This document shows, one piece after another, positions 9,549 through 19,885 of a stretch of 64,000 nt of DNA; within the stretch, counting starts at the first letter, position 1; the number at the start of each line of letters is the position of its first letter. The position numbers were made by a program, and so were the translations under genes. Below the pieces are notes generated by a model. It saw nothing but the letters and a program-made list of their open reading frames with translations. It was not told where the DNA came from and made no database searches. The stretch covers positions 4,402,001 through 4,466,000 of the forward strand of contig NZ_AFEJ02000001.1 of NCBI RefSeq assembly GCF_000238775.2. Reading direction: 5' to 3'. The DNA comes from Acaryochloris sp. CCMEE 5410. Lineage in GTDB: Bacteria > Cyanobacteriota > Cyanobacteriia > Thermosynechococcales > Thermosynechococcaceae.

Positions 9549-9989
9549 ATGATTACCCCCATTCTCTCATTGCTTTGTGTCGGGGTCTCCTATGGACTAC
9601 TCGGTTGGCACCTCTCGGCCTACCATATTGGCTGGGCGATGGGGTCTTGGTTCGTCGCGATTTCCCTCACAATCCTGTTGTTTTGGGGAGAAGAAGTGAC
9701 CAAGCGGATGTTTCGTCTGGGCCCTAGGGGAGTCGTTTCCATGCTGATTCTCAGTGGCATCATCACCATGGCCGTCGCTGCTTCAACTTTATTTGGCTTG
9801 ATTGTGGTGTTGTTAGCCTCCCAAACCTTGGCACGGCTGGAACTACAATCGTCGGGTCTCAGTCGTCGGCTTACCCTGTTGCTGATGGTTATTTTGTCGA
9901 TTGGCACCCTCAGCGGTGGCTGGATTGCAGGGATTTATTACCCAAGCAGTCCCTATTGGCTCACCTCTTTTCTGATGGCTGGGCAATAG
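9549..9989 (+). CDS. hypothetical membrane protein
   Basis: This 146-residue protein has about four transmembrane segments (residues near 4-22, 27-45, 60-88 and 108-128) separated by short charged loops. There are no catalytic motifs that I recognise. It starts at ATG 9549, with 184 bases between it and divergent ribD. It ends just before the terminator hairpin that serves psbK on the other strand, so the two genes converge. It may be a conserved cyanobacterial membrane protein; no function is assigned. Confidence 0.7.
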   Translation: MITPILSLLCVGVSYGLLGWHLSAYHIGWAMGSWFVAISLTILLFWGEEVTKRMFRLGPRGVVSMLILSGIITMAVAASTLFGLIVVLLASQTLARLELQSSGLSRRLTLLLMVILSIGTLSGGWIAGIYYPSSPYWLTSFLMAGQ

Positions 9990-10012
9990 CCTCTGCTGCG
10001 ATCGCCGATGAC

Positions 10013-10050
10013 CAATAAAAAAGGGAAGCAATAAAATACTTCCCTTTACA
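10013..10050 (-). terminator. rho-independent terminator of psbK
   Basis: Read on the minus strand, AAAGGGAAG and CTTCCCTTT form a 9-bp stem around a loop of about ten bases, followed directly by a run of six T. It lies about 90 bases past the psbK stop codon. It may also stop the convergent gene at 9549-9989. A second perfect hairpin (CTTTAGGG/CCCTAAAG, 10052-10072) lies just upstream of it on the psbK side. Confidence 0.85.
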
Positions 10051-10139
10051 ACTTTAGGGGTGGTCCCTAAAGCTGATTTATAACGAAGGCCTGTTAACGG
10101 TTTATTAATAAATCAACGGCTTATTAAAATGCGTGTTGT

Positions 10140-10277
10140 TTACTTAAAACCAACCGCTGCTTGCCAAACGAAAGCAAGCGCCAAGAAGAAAAGTGGAATA
10201 ACAGGCATAACATCCACAATCGGGCTAAAAACGGAGAAGGCTTCAGGTAGTTTCGCCAACAGCAGAACTGCTTCCAT
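10140..10277 (-). CDS. psbK: photosystem II reaction center protein K precursor
   Basis: PsbK is a single-span subunit of the photosystem II core in the thylakoid membrane, near CP43. This 45-codon gene encodes [19 protein letters not shown], then one transmembrane helix ([17 protein letters not shown]) ending VGFK. Mature PsbK in other species begins at KLPEA, so the first eight residues are expected to be removed; that cleavage is family knowledge. GGAAGGA lies 10-16 bases before the ATG. It follows tgt on the same strand with 185 bases between, a neighbourhood seen in other cyanobacteria. The terminator at 10013-10050 ends the unit. Confidence 0.95.
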   Translation of the reverse strand: MEAVLLLAKLPEAFSVFSPIVDVMPVIPLFFLALAFVWQAAVGFK

Positions 10278-10462
10278 GAATAAATGTTCCTTCCAACACA
10301 GCTTTTTGAATCGCTAAATATCTTAACATGAATCCTGCTGCCAAAAATGGATCACTGACCTAGAGCGGCCAAGGGCATGTAAGGCATCCACCCGCATCGT
10401 CTCTATCCTAGCCGTTAGCATGAGCTACCAAAAATCACCCTTAGCTGCGGATTGAGGAGCGA

Positions 10463-11623
<1,161 letters not shown>

Positions 11624-11797
11624 TCAGGTTTATCCTCAATGCTTAGAGCGTTAAGACAAAAAAATACCGACGTTCTTGCTCAAGAAGAAAGCCGGTGAGT
11701 ATGATTTGAAACAGAGTTGGATTAGCAGTGGGTATCGACACCACAGCTAAAGGTATGAGCGCTCAGGAACGGCTAGAAGCGGTTTCTGAGAGTCGGG

Positions 11798-12043
11798 CTA
11801 TAGTAGAGCACCGGTTGGATGGTAAACCAGCCACAGTTCTAAAGCATGGCGGGTGAGCAGCAGCAAGCTAGCGGAGACGGATACGATAAATAAACCCATC
11901 ATTAAGTTAGAGGTAAATAACTCTAACCGTTGACTTTGCTGAGCAACCTGGTCATTCAGATCTCTGATATCAGCATCGAGCTGCTCGAACTGATCCAGGA
12001 TGCTTTGTTTGAAACCATATGTGTTTTGAGTAATCCAGGTCAT
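11798..12043 (-). CDS. small coiled-coil membrane protein, hypothetical
   Basis: This 81-residue protein begins at the ATG at 12043, which has a strong AGGAGG 7 bases upstream; the longer in-frame version reaching 12079 would ignore that site. Residues about 10-42 (FKQSILDQFEQLDADIRDLNDQ and following) look like an amphipathic coiled coil. One transmembrane helix (LMMGLFIVSVSASLLLL) follows, then a short tail. Small proteins of this layout often oligomerise or tether partners to a membrane, but I do not know the family. It stands alone between tgt and the divergent permease operon. Confidence 0.7.
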   Translation of the reverse strand: MTWITQNTYGFKQSILDQFEQLDADIRDLNDQVAQQSQRLELFTSNLMMGLFIVSVSASLLLLTRHALELWLVYHPTGALL

Positions 12044-12504
12044 AGTTCCTCCTATGAGATTACGCGGGGGAGCATCCATTGGTTAAAGATCCCAAAGGGC
12101 TGTGCTTGAAATGAGAGAAGGGGGCTATGATGGCCACTTTCTACTGATGTTCAAGGTCACGATAGATGGCAAGCCTGAACCAATTGAAACATGAGCTTTA
12201 GCTATAGATTCTTAGGTTCAAATGCAGCTTACCCAACCTAAAATATATCAAACTTACTGAACGATGCCTGCCTACTCTGCTTCTTAAGGCGGAGATCTAC
12301 CCTAAAATCTTCTGTCTAGGCGCAGCCTGAGAAGGTGACCCTGGGGATAGCTAAAGGTCATCGGGCAGATTCAAAGACAAATGATAGGTTCATCGCCTAG
12401 GGTAGATACTGATGCTGAGATGCAAACGTTAGCCGGTCACACTTCAATTTTTTTACTCCTAGCCGTTCATCCTGTTAGACACTCACTGTATAGGAAGCCT
12501 GCGA
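12044..12504. other. intergenic region upstream of the permease operon
   Basis: About 460 bases without a recognisable gene, separating the divergent small membrane gene from the permease operon. It should hold both promoters. I see no convincing metal-regulator operator such as a Zur-type or ArsR-type palindrome, and no riboswitch that I recognise. Confidence 0.5.
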
Positions 12505-13527
12505 ATGTCCCAATTGGGTAGTGGATTAACCCTATTTCTAAGCCTCATGGTTGAGGCCATGCCATTTTTGATTTTTGGTGTGTTGGTCTCGGGGGTGCTG
12601 CTGATTTTTATTGATGAGAAGCGGCTAATTGCCATGTTCCCCAAGAATCCATTGTTGGGTGCCCTCTCGGGCAGCCTATTTGGCTTTTTATTTCCTGTCT
12701 GTGAATGTGGCAATGTCCCCGTTGCTCGACGCTTATTGATTCAAGGGGCATCTGCTCCGGTGGCGATTGGCTTTTTGCTGGCAGCGCCAACCATTAATCC
12801 CGTGGTGATTTGGGCGACGTGGACCGCATTCCCAGATCAGCCTGAAATTGTGATTTTGCGAGTCGTGTTTTCTTTTGCGATCGCAACCATTATTGGTTGG
12901 GTATTTAGTTGGCAATCGGATCTCAAACCCTTCTTGCAGCCCAACATTGCGACCCTAATGCCTGTCCTATCCAGCGCATCTCCAGCAGAATCGACAGAGT
13001 CTTCAAGTTTTTTAAAATCTGGCACCTACTTCCTCGATCAACCCAGCAATCCCATTGCCTTAGAGGCCGCCAACTTGGATGCCGTTATGGCCATTGCTTC
13101 CCCTCAGCCCAAATCCCTATGGGACAAGCTGCCGCTCTTGTTAGACAACACCATCCAAGAATTACGAGAAATGGGGGGTGTCTTAGTGCTGGGCAGCCTG
13201 CTTGCAACCATTATTCAAGTATCGGTGCCCCGCAATATTATCCTCGCCATTGGTCAAGGCCCAGTGACTTCGGTGTTTGCCATGGTGATTTTAGGGGGGA
13301 TCATCTCCATCTGTTCGACTGTAGATGCATTTTTTGCCCTTTCTTTTGCCTCTACCTTTACCAGTGGTGCTCTCCTCGCCTTTCTCGTCTTCGGTCCTAT
13401 GTTTGACCTGAAAAGTATGGGCTTATTATTAATGGTCTTTAAACCCCGGGCTGTTTTTTACATCTTTGCCATGGTCTTTCAGCTCACCTTGGTGTTTACC
13501 CTGATCATTAATCTGTGGATTAGTTAG
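12505..13527 (+). CDS. ArsP-like (DUF318) permease
   Basis: This 340-residue integral membrane protein belongs to the permease family that includes the organoarsenical exporter ArsP and uncharacterised two-component permeases. Two halves of about four helices flank a hydrophilic linker (residues about 145-215). The first half has PFLIFGVLVSGVLL and LFPVCECGNVPVARRLL, where the CECG motif is characteristic, plus APTINPVV. The second half has LGGIISICSTVDAFFAL and FGPMFDLKSMGLLL. The next gene starts 11 bases after its stop and belongs to the family that usually accompanies this permease, so the two probably work as one transporter. The substrate is unknown; metal or metalloid transport is inference. 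Confidence 0.88.
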   Translation: MSQLGSGLTLFLSLMVEAMPFLIFGVLVSGVLLIFIDEKRLIAMFPKNPLLGALSGSLFGFLFPVCECGNVPVARRLLIQGASAPVAIGFLLAAPTINPVVIWATWTAFPDQPEIVILRVVFSFAIATIIGWVFSWQSDLKPFLQPNIATLMPVLSSASPAESTESSSFLKSGTYFLDQPSNPIALEAANLDAVMAIASPQPKSLWDKLPLLLDNTIQELREMGGVLVLGSLLATIIQVSVPRNIILAIGQGPVTSVFAMVILGGIISICSTVDAFFALSFASTFTSGALLAFLVFGPMFDLKSMGLLLMVFKPRAVFYIFAMVFQLTLVFTLIINLWIS

Positions 13528-13538
13528 AGATAGGCTCT

Positions 13539-14300
13539 ATGACAGCAAAACGTATACGCACTAGACTGCTCCCTTACCTATCCGAAGGATTGGCCACTTT
13601 GGCCCTCTGCCTATGGGGTATTTTAATTCTGCAATATTGGCAGTCTGGCAAACTGGGGCTACTCATTCATCCCAACTACTATGGCTTGACCCTGGCAGCA
13701 GGCTGTTTTTTGCTGATGTTAACGAGTCTTCAGGTCTTAAAGCTTTGGCGTCGGCGAGTTCCCATGCGGTCTCAGCACCTGTCTTTACTATCCCCTCCCG
13801 TGATGAGCGGAATTATGCTTGTTGCTGCCCTAATTGGATTACTAATTACCCCCCGTCCTTTCACCAGCCAAACAGCCATTCAGCGGGGCTTACAGGATAA
13901 AACGATGGTGACTCGGGTGAGCCCTCAAGCCTTCCGAACCACCAGCCAACCCGAGCGTCGGACATTATTGGAGTGGATTCGTACCCTGGATGTGTATCCA
14001 GAACCCGATGCCTATGCTGGGCAAAAGGTGAATGTGGATGGCTTTGTCGTTTATCCAGAAGACTTGTCCGATAACTACTTCACCTTGACGCGTTTTGTGA
14101 TTAGTTGTTGTGCTGCAGATGCTTATCCTGTGGGTTTGCCAGTGAAGTTAGAGAAAAGCCGCCAAAACTACGCAGTGGATTCCTGGCTGGCGATACAAGG
14201 CGAAATGGCGACGGAGACCCTCAATGGTCAACGCCAACTTGTTATTCAAGCCCAGACCCTCAAATCTATCCCTGAACCAGATAATCCTTATTACTATTAG
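13539..14300 (+). CDS. TIGR03943 family putative permease subunit
   Basis: A 253-residue protein with two or three N-terminal membrane helices (LATLALCLWGILILQYW; YYGLTLAAGCFLLMLTSLQVL; MSGIMLVAALIGLLI), followed by a domain outside the membrane. That domain contains the family block KVNVDGFVVYPEDLSDNYF followed by LTRFVISCCAADAYPVGLPV, where the double Cys is conserved in the family. It sits 11 bases downstream of the ArsP-like permease, the usual arrangement. It probably serves as the extracytoplasmic partner of that permease. Confidence 0.87.
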   Translation: MTAKRIRTRLLPYLSEGLATLALCLWGILILQYWQSGKLGLLIHPNYYGLTLAAGCFLLMLTSLQVLKLWRRRVPMRSQHLSLLSPPVMSGIMLVAALIGLLITPRPFTSQTAIQRGLQDKTMVTRVSPQAFRTTSQPERRTLLEWIRTLDVYPEPDAYAGQKVNVDGFVVYPEDLSDNYFTLTRFVISCCAADAYPVGLPVKLEKSRQNYAVDSWLAIQGEMATETLNGQRQLVIQAQTLKSIPEPDNPYYY

Positions 14301-14466
14301 CGGTGGCTTCAACATGACTCCCTGTTTGTTGCGTAAAGCACAGATAGGGAACATATTTTATCGCTACAGTGGCCCATGAATGCTGTTAGTGCTTGGATCA
14401 ACTTTTAGTTTGGCAACTCTTGTTTTGAGTTGGATAAAACCCCGTATTTCTACGGAGAATGAGTAA

Positions 14467-14495
14467 TCTATAAGAGGATATTTTTCTCTTATAGA
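14467..14495. repeat. perfect 10-bp inverted repeat
   Basis: TCTATAAGAG at 14467-14476 is exactly complementary to CTCTTATAGA at 14486-14495, with a nine-base A/T-rich spacer. No T-run follows on either strand, so it is not a standard terminator. It could be an operator or an RNA stem. Confidence 0.55.
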
Positions 14496-14558
14496 AGATT
14501 AATTAAAGATCTCTGATGTTACTTATAATTTATACACAGTAAGAGTTGTAACCATTTT

Positions 14559-14585
14559 AAAGAGAGTCTCACATGGGCTCTTTTT
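14559..14585 (+). terminator. possible rho-independent terminator
   Basis: AAAGAG at 14559-14564 pairs with CTCTTT at 14578-14583, and the T-run continues to 14585. The loop is 13 bases and the stem is A/T rich, so it is weak. It lies about 260 bases past the permease operon. Confidence 0.4.
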
Positions 14586-14792
14586 AACTTTGAAGTATGA
14601 TCAGTGATAATACTGAGGTCATCTCGGGGCTTACTATGTTTGAGGGCATTAAGAAATTCTTTAGCCTTCAGCAGCATATGACCACCATTTCTAATGCTGT
14701 GTATTAGCCCAAAGCTTGGGTCTTCGACCTATAGCAGCATCTTCAACTTGCTTGAACATCAAGCAAGACTTAGTTATCGGGGGGAATGAAAG

Positions 14793-16013
14793 ATGCTTCA
14801 AGCCAATTGTCTTCACTTAGGCAAAAAGAAAGCAATGACCGCTTTTGACACTGGAGTTAAAAAATCTACAGCTGAAACCCTGAGGGATCTTATTCATGCG
14901 TATCCTTCGGGTCGAGTGGTGATTCGAGATCCTAATGATCTGTCGATTGGATGGCGAGTATCTTTCAGTCAAGGTCGGGTAAATTTTGCCGAAAGCATTG
15001 TTGGCAATCAAGAGCGCTTATCTTACTTACTTCAGCGCTGCATGCCTCAGTTCGAAGGGTCTCGCCCTCAAGAACCTATTTCGGATTACTCTTTTCTCTG
15101 CCATCTGTGGCAAGCGGATTATATTTCCCATGATCAGCTCCGAGATTTGCTGATGGCCGTCACCCAAGAGGCTCTGATTCATGCTCTGGCTATTCCCCAT
15201 GCTCAGTATCAATTTGAGGCCAATATTCAGATTGACCCTATTTTGCTATGTATGTCTTTGTGGGATTTGGTTTTACCTGTAGAGCAGACGATTAATCAAT
15301 GGACACTGCTGAGCACTGAGATTCAATCTCCGTTTTCACGCCCCTATATTATCGATACTGATAAGTTTGCTGAGTATGCAGACTATGTTAGTGAGAGCCT
15401 CCCTCATCTAGACCATTTGACTCATGCCCTAGAGCAAGAACAGTCCTTGTATCAGTTGGCCCATACCTTGAGTGTCAAAGTGGGCGATTTGGCTATTTCA
15501 CTTCATCCTCTGATCAAATTAGGAGCATTAGGGATGAACCCCTATCATCTGGGTGAGGTATTAACCCGGCCTCGGGTGGCCTGTATCAACCAGAGTAAGT
15601 TGACTCAGCGCTATGTGACTCAGGTCTTAGAGCCATCAGGCTATGATGTGATGCGTTTGAGCGATTCAATTCGAGCATTGCCTGCCTTGCTCAAGCGTCC
15701 ACCCGTTCTGGCGTTAGTCGATGCAGAACTTCCCCATCTAGATGGCTATCAGCTTTGTCGGATGGTTCATCGGCGTGAATCTTTGCGGGAAATGCCCGTG
15801 ATTATCATGGCTCCTAAACGAGGCATGTGTGATGTCATTCGGACACGACTCTCGGGGGCAATGGCTTGTTTAGGGAAACCATTTCATCATCAAGAGTTAT
15901 TGGCATTAGTCCAGAAAGCAGCCGCCGCTTTACCGGTAGATCAACAACAACAGTTACACGCTTTGCCAGTATTAGAAGCTCAAGCAAACTCTAAAGCCTT
16001 GATCAAAGTCTAG
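14793..16013 (+). CDS. PATAN domain response regulator (PatA/PixG-like) with atypical receiver
   Basis: This 406-residue protein has an N-terminal PATAN region (about residues 25-250, beginning LRDLIHAYPSGRVVIRD), as in cyanobacterial PatA, PixG and TaxP1 regulators of phototaxis and cell patterning. A CheY-like receiver follows at about residues 260-380. The receiver keeps Asp310 (VDAELPHLDGYQ) and Lys362 (GKPF). The usual N-terminal acidic pair is replaced by Asn266-Gln267 (CINQSK), and the Thr/Ser switch position is Ala340. Mg2+ binding and phosphorylation are therefore doubtful. ATG 14793 follows a GGGGGGA stretch; ATG 14835 is an alternative. No CheW, CheA or Pix genes adjoin it, so the partners are elsewhere. 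Confidence 0.87.
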   Translation: MLQANCLHLGKKKAMTAFDTGVKKSTAETLRDLIHAYPSGRVVIRDPNDLSIGWRVSFSQGRVNFAESIVGNQERLSYLLQRCMPQFEGSRPQEPISDYSFLCHLWQADYISHDQLRDLLMAVTQEALIHALAIPHAQYQFEANIQIDPILLCMSLWDLVLPVEQTINQWTLLSTEIQSPFSRPYIIDTDKFAEYADYVSESLPHLDHLTHALEQEQSLYQLAHTLSVKVGDLAISLHPLIKLGALGMNPYHLGEVLTRPRVACINQSKLTQRYVTQVLEPSGYDVMRLSDSIRALPALLKRPPVLALVDAELPHLDGYQLCRMVHRRESLREMPVIIMAPKRGMCDVIRTRLSGAMACLGKPFHHQELLALVQKAAAALPVDQQQQLHALPVLEAQANSKALIKV

Positions 16014-16113
16014 CTGGGGTCGTCAATTCTGCTACTTTGACCGGATCGACAAGGGCTACCAGTTTCCTGACCTATAATAAAGTGTCTGAAAACTCCTCAA
16101 TCTAGTCATCTGT

Positions 16114-17739
16114 ATGCCCACTGAATTGCAAACTGAGTTGGCTGAGGCGGTAGAAGCTCGTCGCAACTTTGCGATTATTTCTCACCCTGATGCTGGTAAA
16201 ACCACCTTGACGGAGAAACTACTGCTTTACGGAGGTGCCATCCATGAAGCAGGGGCGGTTAAGGCCAGACGGGCTCAACGTCATGCGACGTCTGATTGGA
16301 TGGAAATGGAGCAACAGCGGGGAATTTCGATTACCTCGACGGTGTTGCAGTTTGCCTATCAGAACTGCCAAATTAATTTATTAGATACGCCGGGTCACCA
16401 AGATTTTAGTGAAGATACCTACCGCACTTTAGCCGCTGCTGATAATGCGGTGATGTTAGTGGATGCAGCTAAAGGCTTAGAGCCGCAAACCCGAAAATTG
16501 TTTGAGGTTTGCAAGTTACGGTCCCTGCCTATTTTTACCTTTATCAACAAGCTCGATCGACCTGGAAGAGAGCCCTTAGAACTACTTGACGAAATTGAGC
16601 AAGAGTTGGGACTGCAGACCTATGCTGTCAATTGGCCCATTGGCATGGGTGATCGCTTTCAAGGGGTGTTTGATCGACGCAGTCGTAAAATCCACCTCTT
16701 TCAGCGCAGCGATCATGGCAAGCGGGAGGCCATCGACACCCAAATTGATTTAGGCGATCCACAAATAGAGTCTTTGCTGGATCAGGAACTCTATTTTCAG
16801 CTTAAGGATGAGCTGGAACTGATTGAGGAATTAGGGTCTCCCTTAGATCTGGAGCAGGTTCATAACGGCCAGATGACCCCCATCTTTTTCGGCAGTGCCA
16901 TGACCAACTTCGGGGTGGAACTCTTTCTGGAAGCCTTTTTGGACTATGCCCTGAAGCCAGGGGCCTATGAGAGTACCCAAGGCACCATTGAGCCGACCTA
17001 TGAAGATTTCTCGGGATTTGTGTTTAAGCTCCAGGCCAATATGGATCCGAAACATCGCGATCGGGTCGCGTTTATCCGGGTGTGTTCGGGCAAGTTCGAG
17101 AAGGATATGACCGTAAGCCATGCCCGTACAGGCAAAACCATTCGCCTCTCTCGTCCCCAAAAGCTCTTTGCCCAGGGCCGTAATTCCCTAGAAGAAGCCT
17201 ATCCCGGGGATATTATTGGTTTAAATAATCCAGGCGTTTTTGCCATTGGCGACACCATTTTTAAGGGAAAAAAACTGGCCTATGAAGGGATTCCTTGCTT
17301 TTCACCTGAATTGTTTGCCTACCTAAAAAATCCGAATCCCTCTAAATTCAAGCAATTCCAGAAAGGTGTTTCTGAGTTGCGGGAAGAAGGCGCAGTACAA
17401 ATTATGTACTCTGAAGATGAAATTAAGCGTGACCCGATCTTAGCAGCGGTGGGGCAACTGCAATTTGAAGTGGTTCAATTCCGACTCCAAAATGAGTATG
17501 GTGTTGAAACTCGGTTGGAATTATTGCCCTATTCCGTTGCCCGGTGGGTCAAAGGGGGATGGTCGGCCTTAGAGTCCGTGGGGCGAATTTTTAATGCCAT
17601 CACCGTCAAAGATAGCTGGGGGCGTCCTGTTTTACTGTTTAAGAATGAATGGAATTTGCACCAAATGCATGGTGATCACCCTGATTTGGAACTGAGTGCG
17701 ATCGCACCTTTGGCTATTGATCAAAACAGGGTGAGTTAA
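16114..17739 (+). CDS. prfC: peptide chain release factor 3
   Basis: RF3 is a translational GTPase that recycles RF1 and RF2 from the ribosome. The 541-residue length is typical. G-domain motifs are G1 [13 protein letters not shown]2 around [10 protein letters not shown]3 [16 protein letters not shown], and G4 [10 protein letters not shown]. The [10 protein letters not shown] extension and the following domain II/III blocks ([27 protein letters not shown]) separate RF3 from EF-G. It stands alone, with the PATAN-REC gene about 100 bases upstream and the PedR-like gene about 170 downstream. Confidence 0.97.
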   Translation: MPTELQTELAEAVEARRNFAIISHPDAGKTTLTEKLLLYGGAIHEAGAVKARRAQRHATSDWMEMEQQRGISITSTVLQFAYQNCQINLLDTPGHQDFSEDTYRTLAAADNAVMLVDAAKGLEPQTRKLFEVCKLRSLPIFTFINKLDRPGREPLELLDEIEQELGLQTYAVNWPIGMGDRFQGVFDRRSRKIHLFQRSDHGKREAIDTQIDLGDPQIESLLDQELYFQLKDELELIEELGSPLDLEQVHNGQMTPIFFGSAMTNFGVELFLEAFLDYALKPGAYESTQGTIEPTYEDFSGFVFKLQANMDPKHRDRVAFIRVCSGKFEKDMTVSHARTGKTIRLSRPQKLFAQGRNSLEEAYPGDIIGLNNPGVFAIGDTIFKGKKLAYEGIPCFSPELFAYLKNPNPSKFKQFQKGVSELREEGAVQIMYSEDEIKRDPILAAVGQLQFEVVQFRLQNEYGVETRLELLPYSVARWVKGGWSALESVGRIFNAITVKDSWGRPVLLFKNEWNLHQMHGDHPDLELSAIAPLAIDQNRVS

Positions 17740-17907
17740 GTAGTGCTGTTTCTACCAAAATCTATTCAGCACTGCTTCTATTCCTCTAAAACTTTTAATA
17801 AAGTTGTTGTTAAATATGACAATCTGTTCCAAACCTGCAGATTGTGAGGTTAATCCCTACAATGTGAAGATGAGAATGAGTATTTATGCAGGGGTACACG
17901 GCAGAGC

Positions 17908-18171
17908 ATGAGTAGTGGCGAGCTGCAAGGAAATCATCAATTGTCTGAACGGGAGTTGCAAGTCATTGAACTAGTGGCTTCTGGCCTTAAAAATGAAGAA
18001 ATTTCTCAGCGGCTAGATATTAGTAAGCGAACGGTCGACAACCACATTAGCAATATCCTCACTAAAACGGATACGGATAACCGCGTTGCTCTCGTTCGGT
18101 GGGCTTTGCAGTGGGGTAAAGTATGTCTCGATGACGTAAATTGTTGCACCTTACCTCAGGCGGAGCCATAA
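17908..18171 (+). CDS. pedR: LuxR/NarL-type HTH regulator, PedR-like
   Basis: An 87-residue protein consisting almost wholly of a GerE/LuxR HTH domain: LSERELQVIELVASGLKNEE, ISKRTVDNHISNILTKT as the recognition helix, then RVALVRWALQWGK. It carries Cys73, Cys79 and Cys80 at the C-terminus (KVCLDDVNCC). Cyanobacterial PedR is a protein of this size and shape that senses photosynthetic electron transport through a thioredoxin-reducible cysteine near this position. That equivalence is from family knowledge and the match is by eye. The symbol is therefore likely but not certain. The next gene overlaps its 3' end by 31 bases if the TTG start is used. Confidence 0.8.
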   Translation: MSSGELQGNHQLSERELQVIELVASGLKNEEISQRLDISKRTVDNHISNILTKTDTDNRVALVRWALQWGKVCLDDVNCCTLPQAEP

Positions 18172-18506
18172 GAGATTTTGGTCTTACCCTGGTTGTTTTG
18201 AAAGACAGCATTACTGTGACCCATAAAGAGTACGATATCCAATGCCCCGGTTTGCCCTTAGCGATTTATCGCGAGATTGCTGCCCATTTACTGCAAGTAG
18301 AGGGTGTTGAAACTGAGCTATTGCCTCAAGAAGCCAAACATTTTGATTATTCCCTGAGCCAAATTGGTTGGTTAAGACTGCGCCATCCTCAAGATTTGCC
18401 GACCGCCGATCAATCGCGAATTGATCAAATTCTGAGCTTTTATGCCCAGCGTTATGGAGACTGGATTGCTCGATCCGATGCAGAATCGACTCCCAGCTCT
18501 ACTTAA
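18141..18506 (+). CDS. conserved hypothetical cyanobacterial protein
   Basis: About 121 residues from TTG 18141, or 102 from the in-frame TTG at 18198 (LKDSITVTHKEYDIQCPGLP); no ATG is available near the N-terminus. The body is a small soluble alpha/beta protein (YREIAAHLLQVEGVETELLP; FDYSLSQIGWLRL; IDQILSFYAQRYGDW). It has the look of a conserved protein but I cannot name a family. It overlaps or closely follows the PedR-like gene on the same strand, which suggests cotranscription. Confidence 0.65.
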   Translation: MLHLTSGGAIRDFGLTLVVLKDSITVTHKEYDIQCPGLPLAIYREIAAHLLQVEGVETELLPQEAKHFDYSLSQIGWLRLRHPQDLPTADQSRIDQILSFYAQRYGDWIARSDAESTPSST

Positions 18507-18572
18507 GCCGCTGGTCTTTAACGAGAAGTAACAACTCCACTGATAACCACTCATTGATCATCGGGAGAAGGG

Positions 18573-19754
18573 ATGAACCTGACGTTTGCAGAACTGGCCT
18601 TACAGTACAAACAAGCGCTGTTAGATGATGTCCTCCCGTTTTGGCAAAACTATTCTTTAGATGAGCAGGAAGGGGGCTACTTTACTTGCTTAGATACCCA
18701 AGGCCAGGTCTACGATACGGATAAATTTATTTGGCTGCAAAACCGCCAAGTCTGGACCTTCTCTATGCTTTATAATCAGCTCTCTCCAGACCCTGACTGG
18801 CTAGAAGTGGCCCGATTGGGGGCTGATTTTCTGGCCAAAAAAGGACGAGATGCAGACGGTAACTGGTATTTTGCTTTGAATCGGGCCGGAGCACCTTTAG
18901 TGCAGCCCTACAATATCTTCTCAGATTGCTTTGCGGCGATGGCTTTTAGCCAATTTGCGATCGCGTCCCAGGAAGACGCCGCAAAAGCTGTGGCCCTCCA
19001 AGCCTATAACAATGTTCTCCGACGCCAACAAGATCCTAAAGGACGGTATAACAAACTCTATCCTGGGACACGTCCCTTAAAATCCCTTGCCGTTCCCATG
19101 ATTTTGGCGAACTTAACCTTAGAAATGGCCCCCCTGCTCGATGCCACTCAGCTGGATCAGGTCTTGGATCAGACGGTGCAAGAGGTGATGACCGATTTTC
19201 TGGATGCAGAACGAGGCTTAGTATTTGAAGCCGTGGCTCCAGAGGGTGACCAGGTCGATTGCTTTGAAGGTCGATTAATTAATCCTGGCCATGGTATTGA
19301 GGCTATGTGGTTTTTGATGGATATTGGCCAACGTCGCTATGATACGGCGTTAATTGAGCGGGCCGTTGATGTGGTGCTGAATATCTTGGACTTTAGCTGG
19401 GATCAGGAGTATGGCGGCTTGTTCTACTTCCTAGATGCAGCAGGACATCCTCCCCAGCAATTGGAGTGGGACCAAAAATTATGGTGGGTTCATCTAGAAA
19501 CGTTAGTGGCCTTGGTGATTGGGTACCGCTTGACCGGTCGAGAAGAATGCTGGCAATGGTATCAAAAGGTGCATGACTATAGCTGGTCTCATTTTGCCGA
19601 TCCGGGTCGAGAATGGTTTGGCTATCTAAATCGAGCCGGACAAGTCCATTTGCAGCTTAAAGGTGGAAAGTGGAAGGGCTGCTTCCATGTACCTAGAGCT
19701 TTGTTCCTCTGCTGGCAACAGTTTGAAAAGCTGAGTGCCAAAGACTTGGCATGA
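18573..19754 (+). CDS. AGE family epimerase/isomerase
   Basis: This 393-residue protein has the (alpha/alpha)6-barrel fold of N-acylglucosamine 2-epimerases and related sugar epimerases. Family blocks are [41 protein letters not shown] with the catalytic-type His, [25 protein letters not shown] with the second His region, and [14 protein letters not shown]. It probably interconverts C2 epimers of a hexose or N-acyl hexosamine; which sugar is not determined. GGGAGAAGGG precedes the ATG. Its stop overlaps the ATG of a truncated HAD phosphatase by ATGA, so a sugar-phosphate partner may once have been coupled to it. Confidence 0.88.
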   Translation: MNLTFAELALQYKQALLDDVLPFWQNYSLDEQEGGYFTCLDTQGQVYDTDKFIWLQNRQVWTFSMLYNQLSPDPDWLEVARLGADFLAKKGRDADGNWYFALNRAGAPLVQPYNIFSDCFAAMAFSQFAIASQEDAAKAVALQAYNNVLRRQQDPKGRYNKLYPGTRPLKSLAVPMILANLTLEMAPLLDATQLDQVLDQTVQEVMTDFLDAERGLVFEAVAPEGDQVDCFEGRLINPGHGIEAMWFLMDIGQRRYDTALIERAVDVVLNILDFSWDQEYGGLFYFLDAAGHPPQQLEWDQKLWWVHLETLVALVIGYRLTGREECWQWYQKVHDYSWSHFADPGREWFGYLNRAGQVHLQLKGGKWKGCFHVPRALFLCWQQFEKLSAKDLA

Positions 19755-19885
19755 ATTTTAAGCTGGCAATTTTCGACTGTGATGGAGGGCTGATTGATAG
19801 TGAACTGCTGGCTAATCGTATAGATGTAGAGTGCTTACAGACGTTAGGAATTGAAAGTGACCTTGATGACTATATGACTGAGTGA
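19751..19885 (+). pseudogene. HAD-superfamily hydrolase, N-terminal fragment
   Basis: Forty-four residues beginning [20 protein letters not shown] match the DxD nucleophile motif of beta-phosphoglucomutase-type HAD phosphatases. The frame stops at TGA 19883-19885, where a normal protein has about 220 residues. The canonical DCDGVL appears as DCDGGL. The ATG overlaps the AGE epimerase stop (ATGA), an operon-style coupling. No C-terminal HAD motifs are visible in the 150 bases that follow, so the rest appears deleted. Confidence 0.75.

Larger units (their letters stand above)
14301..14792. other. intergenic region with two hairpins
   Basis: These 492 bases lie between the permease operon and the PATAN-REC gene and hold no recognised gene. 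They contain a perfect 10-bp inverted repeat at 14467-14495 and a terminator-like hairpin at 14559-14585. The 3' half is expected to carry the promoter and leader of the downstream regulator. Confidence 0.6.
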
